From Kordiimonadaceae bacterium (GTDB lineage: Bacteria; Pseudomonadota; Alphaproteobacteria; Sphingomonadales; Emcibacteraceae): a stretch of DNA of 64,000 bases. Position 1 is the stretch's first letter, and each line of letters begins with the position of its first letter. A program made the position numbers and the translations under genes. The notes beneath the pieces were generated by a model. The model did not search any database, was not told where the DNA came from, and saw nothing but the letters and a program-made list of their open reading frames with translations. Location of the stretch: NCBI GenBank assembly GCA_024236295.1, contig JACKKT010000011.1, positions 25,054 to 89,053 of the forward strand, read 5' to 3'. Below, piece by piece: positions 44,517 through 53,811 of this stretch.

Positions 44517-46580
44517 TTGAGGGAAGCTTTTTTCCGGGAACATGAACAATTTATGCTGGTTGTACCTGTGCTGCTAGCGTTTGGGATTGGGTTTTATTTT
44601 TCATATAATCTGGAATTAAATTTTATTCATCAGCTAATATTTTTATCTGTTCTAGGTGTAATTCTTTATTTAATTCGTAAGCGGTTTCCTTTTACAAAAT
44701 ATATTCTTCTTACCATATTTTTTATATGTGCTGGATATTCACTTGCTAATTATCGTGTTTTGTCATTGGCTACCGTTACCCTTGATAGGGAACTAAGTCC
44801 AACCAGAGTTATCGGTATTGTTCAGAAAGTACATCTTTACGAAGATGGTAAAATCAGACTGACTCTTAGCAGCCCCGAAATCAGGGGGAAGATATCCCTT
44901 GATTTGGTTAATGTCAAAGTCAATAAATTTTCAGAAATGCCTTATCCCGGTGACAAAGTAAGAATTAGAGCAGGATTAATGCCTCCTCCCGGACCATCCA
45001 TGCCGGGTGATTATGATTATGCCAGACAGGTCTGGTTTCAGGGTCTCAGCGCGGTTGGTTATGCGGTCTCAGAACTTGAAATTCTTGATAAAAACAACGG
45101 TATTAATGCATCATTCACTCAGTCAAGACAGCATATGGCAGAACGGATCAAGTCCGAGTTGCCAGGGGAAGCTGGTACACTGGCAGCGGCACTGATTACC
45201 GGTATTAGAGGCGGGATGCCGGATGATCTCGCAGAAGCCATGAGAAATGCGGGACTTGCTCATTTGCTCGCGATATCCGGGCTTCATATGGGGCTTCTAT
45301 GTGGGGTCGTTTTTTTTATGTCAAGAATGTTACTGGCCTTGTCAACAACCCTTACACTAAAATATCCGATTAAGAAATGGTCGGCTATCATTGCCTCGCT
45401 GGCCGGGCTTGGATATCTGTTTATCAGTGGGGCATCCATTCCGACGGTGCGTGCCTTTATTATGGTCGTCATTGTATTTATAGGGGTATTGACGGACCGT
45501 AAAGCCATATCATTAAGGCTGGTAGCAATCGCTGCTACATTTATTTTGGTGACATCACCGGAAGCCTTGATCGGAGTAAGTTTTCAGATGTCATTCGCCG
45601 CAGTGGTCGCATTAGTGGTTATATTTGAACGCTTTGGCAATGATTTTTTAAGCCGGTTTCGCAGTGATAGTGGCTTAAGACAAAAAATACTCTTATTTAT
45701 TGTTGGCAGTCTTTTTACGTCATTGGTTTCAGAACTCGCAATTGCCCCTTTTGCGCTCTATCATTTTAACAAAATTGTATTGTTTGGCCTGCTCGCCAAT
45801 CTTATTGCCATGCCGGTGATGGGGTCCTGGGTCATGCCGTGCATTGTGGCAACTTTGGTGCTGATGCCGTTTGGGCTAGAAAAAATTGCCCTGATCCCAA
45901 TGTCCTGGGGACTAGAGGTGATCATGAGAACGGCCTATTGGGTATCCAACCTTCCTGGGGCGACAATTGAAATTCCAGCGATCAGTTTAAGGGCACTTGT
46001 TTTTCTGGTGGTTGGTGCTTTATGGTTTGGAATCTGGCGGCTTAAATGGCGTTATGCCGGTGTTCCTGTTATGTTATTTGGTGTTTATTTAGCGGTTAGT
46101 TATGTTCGGCCGGATATTTTAATTGATAACGCCGGAAAAACCATTGCGCTTCGCGGCGACGATAACAGCCTAAGCCTGTCGCGCACAAACGGCAGCCGAA
46201 TTGTGCGTGAACGCTGGCAACAGCGATATGGGCTATCTGAAATTTCAAGATGGGACTATGAAAGCTTTGCGCCCGATAATGCGGCGGGCAGGGAGCTTTC
46301 CTGCGATACGCTCAGCTGTCTTTACCGTCCGGAAAGAACGGACCATATGCTGATTTCACTGGTTCAGAATGAACTGGCCTTACCGGAAGACTGTCAGAAT
46401 GCCGATATCATTATAAGCTTGGTCCCGGTGGAAATAAATTGTCCCGCAGATGTGGTACTTGACCGCTGGGATTTTTATCACAATGGAGGTTATGCACTCT
46501 GGTTGCCTGAAGGGAAAGAAGAACAGGTGAAAATGATCAACGTGAAGGAAAGCCGCGGCCATTATCCTTGGGTGCATTAA
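44517..46580 (+). CDS. comEC: ComEC/Rec2-family DNA-uptake channel protein, degenerate C-terminus
   Basis: Inner-membrane protein expected to carry single-stranded DNA across the membrane during transformation. The Competence domain is recognised by AGLAHLLAISGLHMGLLCG (near residues 243-261), GYLFISGASIPTVRAFIM, and about ten membrane helices between 15 and 520; a DUF4131-like region lies before it. The last 150 residues correspond in position to the metallo-beta-lactamase domain of Bacillus ComEC, but no HxHxDH motif is visible. The start is uncertain: I use TTG at 44517; the ATG at 44553 is an alternative. The 212-base gap from gltX shows no convincing promoter. Its stop overlaps that of the convergent TPP enzyme. 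Confidence 0.88.
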   Translation: MREAFFREHEQFMLVVPVLLAFGIGFYFSYNLELNFIHQLIFLSVLGVILYLIRKRFPFTKYILLTIFFICAGYSLANYRVLSLATVTLDRELSPTRVIGIVQKVHLYEDGKIRLTLSSPEIRGKISLDLVNVKVNKFSEMPYPGDKVRIRAGLMPPPGPSMPGDYDYARQVWFQGLSAVGYAVSELEILDKNNGINASFTQSRQHMAERIKSELPGEAGTLAAALITGIRGGMPDDLAEAMRNAGLAHLLAISGLHMGLLCGVVFFMSRMLLALSTTLTLKYPIKKWSAIIASLAGLGYLFISGASIPTVRAFIMVVIVFIGVLTDRKAISLRLVAIAATFILVTSPEALIGVSFQMSFAAVVALVVIFERFGNDFLSRFRSDSGLRQKILLFIVGSLFTSLVSELAIAPFALYHFNKIVLFGLLANLIAMPVMGSWVMPCIVATLVLMPFGLEKIALIPMSWGLEVIMRTAYWVSNLPGATIEIPAISLRALVFLVVGALWFGIWRLKWRYAGVPVMLFGVYLAVSYVRPDILIDNAGKTIALRGDDNSLSLSRTNGSRIVRERWQQRYGLSEISRWDYESFAPDNAAGRELSCDTLSCLYRPERTDHMLISLVQNELALPEDCQNADIIISLVPVEINCPADVVLDRWDFYHNGGYALWLPEGKEEQVKMINVKESRGHYPWVH

Positions 46581-48481
46581 TCCTTTGCGACTGAAAAATG
46601 GTCGTAATATTCGCTTTCCATTCCCTGACCGAAACGTTCTATCCTGACATCAAGCAGATATGGTCGTCCACGGGCCATTTCGGCACGGCATCTCGCGATG
46701 GCGGCTTTCAGATCGTCAGCCTTTTCAACCCGTTCACCGTTAATACCATAACTTTCGGCCATTTTTGCATAATGAATATCAGGGTGTCTAAGGTTACAGC
46801 CGATATAATTGCCGGTTTGAGAACTGCGCCCTTTATAAAAATTCTGTGCTTTGCGATTGGCGGCATATTCACCATTGTTAAAAATTACGATGCCGACTGG
46901 GACATCATAGCGTGATGCGCTCCAGAGAGCCTGTGAGCCAAAATTAAAGGACCCGTCCCCTGTCAGGCACCATGTTTCCTTATCAGTCCTGCCCATTTTT
47001 ACACCGATGGATGCGGCCAGTCCCCAGCCAAGCACACCGGAATTGGTGGCAAAATTCCGGCGTCTTTTATCAAATGGATTTAGGTGATCAATTTTAAAAT
47101 AGTCCCAGAAATGATATTTGGACAGGATAAGTTCCGTAACCACCAACGCATCATCCGTAATCTGTCTATCCAGTTCCAACATAAGGCGTGATGTTGAAAT
47201 AATCGGCATATCCCATTCTTCGCTGGCAATCCGGTCGAGGCTGGCGCGACGATTCTTGGTATAATCAGTGACCCATTTGGCATTCTTGGCTGTGACTTTT
47301 CGTTTCTTAAGTTCTTCAATAACGGCTTTGGCAGTTGCCTTGACGCTGGCGACAACAGCAATATCGACCGGATAGTTCCGGCCGACTTCCGAGCTGGCAA
47401 GGCTGGTATGGATAATCCTGGCATCACACCTGACCCATGGGATATCCGGTTTATTGACCACTTTAAACATATGACCACCAAGGGCCCAGAAACAATCAAT
47501 GGATTGGGCCAGTTTCTGATCAATTCCATAATTACCGACAAAATGCGGATGTGTATTTGGAAAGACCACGGGCATTCGCGCCCCGAAGGATACGGCGGCC
47601 CCGACAAGTTCTGAAATTTCCTGGACTTCTGCGCTTATTTCATGACGGACGCAGTCGTCATCAAGAAACAGCATCGGCCTTTCTGCAGCGATTAGAAAAT
47701 CGACAATTTTTTTGACGTCCTGTTCCCGTGGCGCCACGTCAATATCAACAATTGATCTTGAACGTGGGATAATTTCTGTACTTTCAACTTTCGTTTCCCA
47801 ATGGTCTTTTGAAAATGTAAGGAAAGTAGGCCCACCCGGAGGGGCTTCCGACAGCATAAATGCACGGCGCAAGGTTTCAGGAATAGTTTTCGCACTTGTC
47901 ACATCCCAGGTCCACTGAGCATAATCAGCAGGAAGTTTATGAAGGTTAGGAGCTTCAAGAAAGCCGTTACTACCGCGATATTCACTATGTTGCCGCCCCG
48001 CTGTGACCACAACAGGGGTACGGTCACGATAACAGCTGACCATCTGGCCAAGGGCATATGATGCCCCGGCGACAGAATGGAGCTGAACAATGGATGTTTT
48101 TCCGGTTGCGCGACTAAAACCATCGGCCATCGCCATAGCTGCATTTTCATGGATGCAGGTAACATATTTTAATTTATCCCGGTCAACGAGTGCATCCAGA
48201 AATCCGACTTCTTCCGATCCGGCCAGCCCAAAAACATAGGGCACATCCCAGTCGATCAGAAATTCTGCCATTATTTCCCCGCCGCTCAGCCCTTCGACCG
48301 TCCGGCTTTGTTCGGGCTTTTCCCCTGAATAGGGAGCGGCAGCGGTCGCTTTTCCGGAAAGTGACAAGCTGCCAGCGATTGCCCCGGCACCGACACTTGA
48401 AATTCCAATATTGCGAAGTTTGGTTATAAACGTTCTGCGATCAATTTTATTGTCGATGAAATCCTTGCTGATTTTAAACAT
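46577..48481 (-). CDS. Thiamine-diphosphate-dependent enzyme with twin-arginine signal
   Basis: A 634-residue enzyme of the acetolactate synthase/benzoylformate decarboxylase superfamily. The N-terminal Pyr domain has the activating Glu112 in CIHENAAMAMADG; the C-terminal PP domain has the cofactor motif TGDGSFNF (GDG at 508-510) followed by NN at 535-536, the expected spacing. The substrate is unknown. Unusually, residues 14-19 read DRRTFI and are followed by a moderately hydrophobic Gly/Ala/Ser-rich stretch ending KATAAAP, a good Tat signal with cleavage near residue 49. If exported, the enzyme would act folded, with cofactor, in the periplasm. It is divergent from two secreted peptidases and converges on comEC. 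Confidence 0.85.
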   Translation of the reverse strand: MFKISKDFIDNKIDRRTFITKLRNIGISSVGAGAIAGSLSLSGKATAAAPYSGEKPEQSRTVEGLSGGEIMAEFLIDWDVPYVFGLAGSEEVGFLDALVDRDKLKYVTCIHENAAMAMADGFSRATGKTSIVQLHSVAGASYALGQMVSCYRDRTPVVVTAGRQHSEYRGSNGFLEAPNLHKLPADYAQWTWDVTSAKTIPETLRRAFMLSEAPPGGPTFLTFSKDHWETKVESTEIIPRSRSIVDIDVAPREQDVKKIVDFLIAAERPMLFLDDDCVRHEISAEVQEISELVGAAVSFGARMPVVFPNTHPHFVGNYGIDQKLAQSIDCFWALGGHMFKVVNKPDIPWVRCDARIIHTSLASSEVGRNYPVDIAVVASVKATAKAVIEELKKRKVTAKNAKWVTDYTKNRRASLDRIASEEWDMPIISTSRLMLELDRQITDDALVVTELILSKYHFWDYFKIDHLNPFDKRRRNFATNSGVLGWGLAASIGVKMGRTDKETWCLTGDGSFNFGSQALWSASRYDVPVGIVIFNNGEYAANRKAQNFYKGRSSQTGNYIGCNLRHPDIHYAKMAESYGINGERVEKADDLKAAIARCRAEMARGRPYLLDVRIERFGQGMESEYYDHFSVAKD

Positions 48482-48561
48482 GAAACCACCCTTTTTATTT
48501 CAGATAATATCGTAGCTTACTTAAGTCTTGGGTCAAGCAAAACTAAAAATTGGCAAGTGGG

Positions 48562-48580
48562 AAACCCTATGATAGGGTTT
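48562..48580. promoter_or_regulatory. Perfect 19-bp palindrome between the TPP enzyme and M20 genes
   Basis: AAACCCTATGATAGGGTTT has nine-base arms around a central G. It lies 28 bases before the first M20 peptidase ATG and 81 bases from the divergent TPP enzyme start. No T run follows, so it is more likely an operator for a dimeric regulator than a terminator. Its position could control both directions. Confidence 0.55.
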
Positions 48581-48608
48581 GAAAATAAATAATTAAAATG
48601 AGGGAAAA

Positions 48609-50006
48609 ATGAGTATCATAAAATTGATGACAGGGGTCGCATTCGGTGTAATGATGATCTTTCAAATTGCCAATGCTGATGAGCCGTTTCAGGATGTCGC
48701 CAACAAAGTTTTAAAAGACAGTATTTCGATGCGTACGGTCGTCGGAAAAGGGAACGAAACACCAAAATTTGCGGCCTATATTGCTGATTTATTCAAGAAT
48801 TCGGGCTTTCCCGATAGTGATATTACCATTATCCCTCATGAAGACACGGCAGGCATGATTGTCAGGTTCAGGGGGGATAGCCGTTCAGGCAAAAAACCAT
48901 TCATCATTTCCGCGCATATGGATGTGGTCGAAGCTCTCCGTCAGGACTGGGAACGTGATCCTTTCACCATGATAGAAGAGGGCGATATGTATTTCGGACG
49001 CGGGACACTGGATACTAAACTGAATGTTGCCGCCATTGTTGCGACCCTTTTAAGGCTTAAATCAGAAGGGTTTGTTCCCAGCCGTGACATCATCATGGTG
49101 TTGAGTGGGGATGAGGAAACGTCAATGGCGACCACAAAAATTATCACCAAGGATTATCGGGACCAGATCGATGCTGAATTTGCCATCGTTGCCGATGGCG
49201 GTGGCGGTGCACTTGATGAAAATGGCAAGGCATTTTCCTTCACGGTGACCCATTCGGAAAAGACTTTTGCATCGATCGAGGTCACGGCTCACAACCCCGG
49301 CGGCCATAGTTCGCGTCCGCGCAAGGATAATGCGATCTATGATATTTCACAGGCGATGATCAATCTGTCAAAATATGAATTCCCGGTTATTCAAAGCGAA
49401 CTGACCAAAACCTATTTCGAAAAAACGGCAAATCTGGTGACAGATCCCAAAATCCGTAAAGCTATGGCCGATTTTGCCAAAAATAAAAATGATAAGGAGG
49501 CAGTGGTAACCTTAAGATCATATCCCCAGTATATCGGCGCAACGGGAACCACCTGTGTCGCCACCATGCTGCGTGGCGGGCACGCGGATAATGCGTTACC
49601 CCAATCGGCCACAGCAACGGTTAACTGCCGCATTTTCCCGGGGATAAGCGCTGAGGAAACCATTAATCAACTAAAAGCGGTTATTAAAAATGACAAGTTG
49701 GACTGGAAAGTGATCAACACGGTTGAAGCTGCTCCGGAATCACCGCTGAATGAAGAGGTGCTTTCCGCTGTGGAGCGGGCCATTCATGTTGAATTTCCCG
49801 ATATTCCGATCGTTCCGGCCATGGCGCTTGGCGCCAGTGACGGCAAACATTTCCGTGCAGCGGGCATACCAAGTTATGCATTGACCGGTATTTTTATCAA
49901 AGCTTCAGACGGGTTTTCCCACGGGCTTAACGAACGGGTGCCGAAAGATAATCTGGAACGCTCAATGCGTATATGGCATCAGCTTTTTTCTGAGTGGGCT
50001 GGCTAA
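48609..50006 (+). CDS. Secreted M20-family metallopeptidase (copy 1)
   Basis: Zinc-dependent exopeptidase or deacylase of the ArgE/DapE/carboxypeptidase group. A signal peptide ends near residue 23 (FQIANADE), so it should act in the periplasm. Both metal sites are complete: His103 and Asp105 (SAHMDVVEA), bridging Asp135 (GRGTLDTKLN), catalytic Glu169-Glu170 (SGDEETSM), Asp196 (VADGGGG) and the late His in GFSHGLNERVP. The lid domain (about residues 205-340) contains NPGGHSSRPRKDNAIYD. At 465 residues it is complete. A second copy of identical length follows; substrate is unknown. Confidence 0.9.
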   Translation: MSIIKLMTGVAFGVMMIFQIANADEPFQDVANKVLKDSISMRTVVGKGNETPKFAAYIADLFKNSGFPDSDITIIPHEDTAGMIVRFRGDSRSGKKPFIISAHMDVVEALRQDWERDPFTMIEEGDMYFGRGTLDTKLNVAAIVATLLRLKSEGFVPSRDIIMVLSGDEETSMATTKIITKDYRDQIDAEFAIVADGGGGALDENGKAFSFTVTHSEKTFASIEVTAHNPGGHSSRPRKDNAIYDISQAMINLSKYEFPVIQSELTKTYFEKTANLVTDPKIRKAMADFAKNKNDKEAVVTLRSYPQYIGATGTTCVATMLRGGHADNALPQSATATVNCRIFPGISAEETINQLKAVIKNDKLDWKVINTVEAAPESPLNEEVLSAVERAIHVEFPDIPIVPAMALGASDGKHFRAAGIPSYALTGIFIKASDGFSHGLNERVPKDNLERSMRIWHQLFSEWAG

Positions 50007-50017
50007 TTTTATTCTTT

Positions 50018-50060
50018 AAGAGTTTGCCTAGCCTGATACATTATAGGCTGGTATTCTCTT
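50018..50060 (+). other. Hairpin between the two M20 genes
   Basis: AAGAG/CTCTT at the base (50018-50022, 50056-50060), TGCC/GGTA and AGCCT/AGGCT above it, with small internal loops and a 10-nt apical loop. No T tract follows, so it may be a weak terminator or an mRNA stability element separating expression of the two peptidases. Confidence 0.4.
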
Positions 50061-50105
50061 ATTCATGTGTTACTCTCATATTTTAACCAATTTATGAGGG
50101 GATAA

Positions 50106-51503
50106 ATGTCTACAGGAAAAATTATTTTAAGCGCAATTGCAGCTTCATTATTGATAGTGCAATCCGTTAATGCCGTTGAACCGTTTGAGAATATCGCCCA
50201 CGACATGCTAAAAGACAGCATTGCCATGCGAACTGTTTCGGGTCCGGGGAATGAGACACCAGAATTTGCAGCCTATCTGGCGGATAAATTTAAAAAAGCC
50301 GGCTTTCCTGATCAAGATATAATGATTATTCCTTATGAAGATACGGCAGCCATGATTGTTCGTTACAGGGGGGACAATAGTTCAGATAAAAAACCATTTG
50401 TTCTTTCGTCTCATTTGGATGTGGTTGAAGCACTTCCAGAGGACTGGGAGAAAAATCCGTTCGAGCTTATTGAGCAAAACGGCATGCTTTATGGTCGGGG
50501 TGTACTTGATACCAAATTAAATGTTGTGACATTAACGGCTACATTTCTTCGGCTTAAATCAGAGGGTTTTATTCCTAGCCGGGATATAATTCTGGTTTTT
50601 TCAGGGGATGAGGAAACTGCTATGGCATCAACACGCCTTGTCACACAGAAATACCGTGATCAGATTGATGCTGAATTTGCTATCATTGCTGATGGTGGCG
50701 GCGGAAATCTTGATGAAAATGGCAAAGCTTTTTCCTACAGTATAGATAGTGCGGAAAAAACATATGCCGATTATGAAGTTACGGCACGAAACCCGGGCGG
50801 CCACAGTTCGCTGCCGCGTAAGGATAATGCAATTTATGATCTTGCCCGGGCAATTGTGAAACTTTCGGAATTTGAATTCCCGGTGATGCAAAGTCCGCTG
50901 ACCAAGGCATATTTTGAAAAGACAGCAAAACTTGAAAGCAATCCGGAAATCAGCAAGGCGATGGCCGCCTTTGCTAAAAATAAAAATGATATGGATGCGG
51001 TTAAAGTTCTAAGGTCTTATCCTCAATATGCCGGGATGACCGGGACGACTTGTGTGGCTACTCTATTAAAAGGCGGGCATGCGCAAAATGCGCTTCCTCA
51101 ATCGGCAATGATGTCTATTAATTGCCGTATTTTCCCCGGTGTTGGGTCGGATGCGACGATGGCACAGTTAAAAAAAGTATTGGATAATGATAATCTTGAA
51201 TGGCATCTGGCCGCCCCGGTTGATGAATCAGATGAATCACCCTTAAACGAAGAAGTTTTTAGCGCTGTCGAGCGGGTAGTTCATGATGAATTCCCGGGAA
51301 TTCCCATTATCCCGACAATGGCAATGGGGGCCAGTGACGGTATGTATTTCCGAATTGCCGGCATACCAAGTTATGCACTTACTGCCGATTTTATAAAACC
51401 GTCTGATGTTTTTGCCCATGGATTAAATGAAAGAAATCCAAGTGCAAATCTTGGACGGGCCATGCGGCTCTGGTATAAACTCATAAACGAATGGGCAGGA
51501 TAG
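50106..51503 (+). CDS. Secreted M20-family metallopeptidase (copy 2)
   Basis: Tandem paralogue of the gene just upstream, also 465 residues and colinear without gaps through the parts I aligned: His103, Asp105, Asp135, Glu169-Glu170 and Asp196 occupy the same positions. Over residues 24-100 I count about two thirds identity by hand. The signal peptide differs more (IVQSVNAVE) but is intact. Substitutions in the lid (NPGGHSSLPRKDN against NPGGHSSRPRKDN) and around the active site (SSHLDVV, GRGVLDTK) could shift specificity. The 99-base gap from copy 1 and a GAGGGG site before the ATG suggest separate translation. Confidence 0.9.
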   Translation: MSTGKIILSAIAASLLIVQSVNAVEPFENIAHDMLKDSIAMRTVSGPGNETPEFAAYLADKFKKAGFPDQDIMIIPYEDTAAMIVRYRGDNSSDKKPFVLSSHLDVVEALPEDWEKNPFELIEQNGMLYGRGVLDTKLNVVTLTATFLRLKSEGFIPSRDIILVFSGDEETAMASTRLVTQKYRDQIDAEFAIIADGGGGNLDENGKAFSYSIDSAEKTYADYEVTARNPGGHSSLPRKDNAIYDLARAIVKLSEFEFPVMQSPLTKAYFEKTAKLESNPEISKAMAAFAKNKNDMDAVKVLRSYPQYAGMTGTTCVATLLKGGHAQNALPQSAMMSINCRIFPGVGSDATMAQLKKVLDNDNLEWHLAAPVDESDESPLNEEVFSAVERVVHDEFPGIPIIPTMAMGASDGMYFRIAGIPSYALTADFIKPSDVFAHGLNERNPSANLGRAMRLWYKLINEWAG

Positions 51504-51519
51504 TTTAAAATTTAGGGTA

Positions 51520-53700
51520 TTAAAATTTTCTTGGGCTCGGCGTGCCGCGTTTTTTGCGGTACTGCCGGGTTCCGGGCTTGCCGAGGGTTGATCGTCCTTC
51601 CGGTTTACTATAACGGGCCATAGGGTCAAGGTTTATTCCGAGCTCTTTTTCTTCAAGCTGCTTAATCTCATCCCGTAATCTGGCGGCTTCCTCGAATTCA
51701 AGGTTCCCTGCTGCCTCAAGCATACTTTTCTCCAGGCCCTCGATATAGCTCCTTAAATTATGACCAACCAGATTATTGGTGCTGTCTGTTCCAAGTGAGA
51801 CGGTGACATGATCCCCTTCTGCGGTATCACCTATAATATCGCCGATTGATTTTTTGATGCTTTCAGGTGTTATGCCATGTTTCTTGTTGAAGGCTTCCTG
51901 AATGGCACGGCGGCGGTTTGTTTCATCAATTGCCGCTTTTATACTGTTGGTTTCCTTATCTGCATAAAGTATGACTTTACTGTCAACATTACGGGCGGCA
52001 CGGCCAATGGTCTGGATGAGTGAGGTTTCAGAACGAAGAAATCCTTCCTTATCGGCATCAAGAATGGCAACCAGACCGGTTTCGGGAATATCCAGTCCTT
52101 CCCGAAGCAGGTTGATCCCGATCAGAATATCAAATACGCCCAGGCGTAAATCACGAATAATTTCAATACGTTCAAGGGTATCTATGTCTGAATGCATGTA
52201 TCGGACCTTAAGACCACTATCATGCAAATATTCGGACAAATCCTCTGCCATGCGTTTGGTGAGTGTGGTAACAAGAACGCGATGACCTTTTTTAATCACT
52301 TCCTGAACTTCATGAAGCAGATCATCGACCTGGCTTTCGACAGGTCGGATTTCAACGGGCGGGTCGGTGAGCCCGGTTGGACGGATAACCTGTTCGACAA
52401 ATTCGCCGCCGGTTTGTTCAAGTTCCCATTTGCCGGGCGTAGCAGAAACATAGATTGACTGGGGTCTGAAATATTCCCATTCGCTGAATTTTAAAGGCCG
52501 GTTATCAATGCAGCTTGGCAGCCGGAAGCCATATTCGGCGAGGGTACTTTTCCTTGAGTAATCCCCTTTTGACATTCCGCCAATCTGGGGAACACTGACA
52601 TGGCTTTCATCCATGAATAGCAGCATATTTTCCGGCAGATATTCAAATAAAGTTGGTGGTGCTTCGCCGGGGCCTCGCCCGGTAAGATGACGTGAATAAT
52701 TCTCAATGCCGGGGCAAACGCCACTGGCACTAAGCATTTCAAGATCAAATTTTGTTCTTTGTTCTAATCTTGCTGCCTCAAGTACCATGCCTCTTTCATT
52801 ATATTCTTTCAGCCTTAATTCGAGTTCAGCCTTGATGGTTTTTATGGCCTGATCCATGCTGGGGCCGGGAGTGACATAGTGGCTGTTGGCATAAAGCTTG
52901 ACTGATTGCAGCTCCTCGACCTTTTCACCAGTCAGTGGATCAAACAGGATAATTTTTTCAAGTTCATCGCCAAAGAAATCAAGCCGCCAGGCACGGTCCT
53001 CAAAATGGCTCGGGAATATTTCAATCACATCTCCACGGACCCGGAACGTTCCACGGGTAAAGGACATATCATTGCGTTTATATTGCAGTTCCACCAGATC
53101 ACGGAGCAATTTACGTTGGTCGTAAATCATGCCAAGATTAAAGGGGATAGCCATTTGTAAGTATGTTTCAGCGGCACCCATACCGTAAATACAGGACACA
53201 CTGGCAACAATAATCACATCATCGCGTTCAAAGACTGCCCGTGTGGCGGCATGGCGCATGCGGTCAATGCTTTCGTTAATATTTGCATCTTTTTCGATAA
53301 AAGTGTCGGACCGCGGCACATAGGCTTCCGGCTGATAATAATCATAGTAGGATACGAAATATTCAACAGAATTATTAGGGAAGAAGCTTTTCATTTCACC
53401 GTAAAGCTGAGCGGCTAGGGTCTTGTTATGAGCCATGATCAGGGCAGGGCGCTGCGTTTCTTCAATTATTTTTGCCATGGTATAGGTTTTACCTGACCCT
53501 GTCACTCCGAGCAGAACCTGATCAGTCAGGCCACTGTTCAGACCTTCGGTAAGGGCTTTAATGGCATTGGGCTGATCTCCGGCCGGTTCAAAATCGGATT
53601 CGATTTTGAATTTTATACCGCCTTCAGTCTTGGCAGGACGTTCATAAAAGACACGCGGCATGTTAATTGTTGGTGATTTTAGATTATATTCAAATTTCAT
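51520..53700 (-). CDS. uvrB: UvrABC system protein B
   Basis: Damage-verification helicase of nucleotide excision repair. Walker A LLGVTGSGKT lies at residues 63-72; the beta-hairpin that inserts into DNA is YYDYYQPEAYVPRSDTFIEKDA; LLFMDESHVSVPQIGGM is the DEAD-type motif; the helicase C domain contains NLLREGLDIPETGLVAILDADKEGFLRS; and the C-terminal UVR domain (LEFEEAARLRDEIKQLEEKEL) recruits UvrC. The 726 residues include a Ser/Arg-rich tail. The first 14 residues are not conserved, so Met14 could be the start. I found no LexA-type GTTC/GAAC direct repeat upstream. It converges on M20 copy 2 with only 16 bases between. Confidence 0.97.
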   Translation of the reverse strand: MKFEYNLKSPTINMPRVFYERPAKTEGGIKFKIESDFEPAGDQPNAIKALTEGLNSGLTDQVLLGVTGSGKTYTMAKIIEETQRPALIMAHNKTLAAQLYGEMKSFFPNNSVEYFVSYYDYYQPEAYVPRSDTFIEKDANINESIDRMRHAATRAVFERDDVIIVASVSCIYGMGAAETYLQMAIPFNLGMIYDQRKLLRDLVELQYKRNDMSFTRGTFRVRGDVIEIFPSHFEDRAWRLDFFGDELEKIILFDPLTGEKVEELQSVKLYANSHYVTPGPSMDQAIKTIKAELELRLKEYNERGMVLEAARLEQRTKFDLEMLSASGVCPGIENYSRHLTGRGPGEAPPTLFEYLPENMLLFMDESHVSVPQIGGMSKGDYSRKSTLAEYGFRLPSCIDNRPLKFSEWEYFRPQSIYVSATPGKWELEQTGGEFVEQVIRPTGLTDPPVEIRPVESQVDDLLHEVQEVIKKGHRVLVTTLTKRMAEDLSEYLHDSGLKVRYMHSDIDTLERIEIIRDLRLGVFDILIGINLLREGLDIPETGLVAILDADKEGFLRSETSLIQTIGRAARNVDSKVILYADKETNSIKAAIDETNRRRAIQEAFNKKHGITPESIKKSIGDIIGDTAEGDHVTVSLGTDSTNNLVGHNLRSYIEGLEKSMLEAAGNLEFEEAARLRDEIKQLEEKELGINLDPMARYSKPEGRSTLGKPGTRQYRKKRGTPSPRKF

Positions 53701-53811
53701 GTGACTAATATGTGTTGATTAAATTCATTTTGCAATCTCTCTCTTGCACATTTTTGGAACTTCACTTAATTTCGCCTCAACAACTCAACTGATTCATAAA
53801 TGGATATTATT

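Noticed and set aside
53701..53811. Possible LexA box between uvrB and aspC
   Set aside because: Only one GAAC occurs (near 53757) and no second half-site at the seven-base spacing used by alphaproteobacterial LexA.
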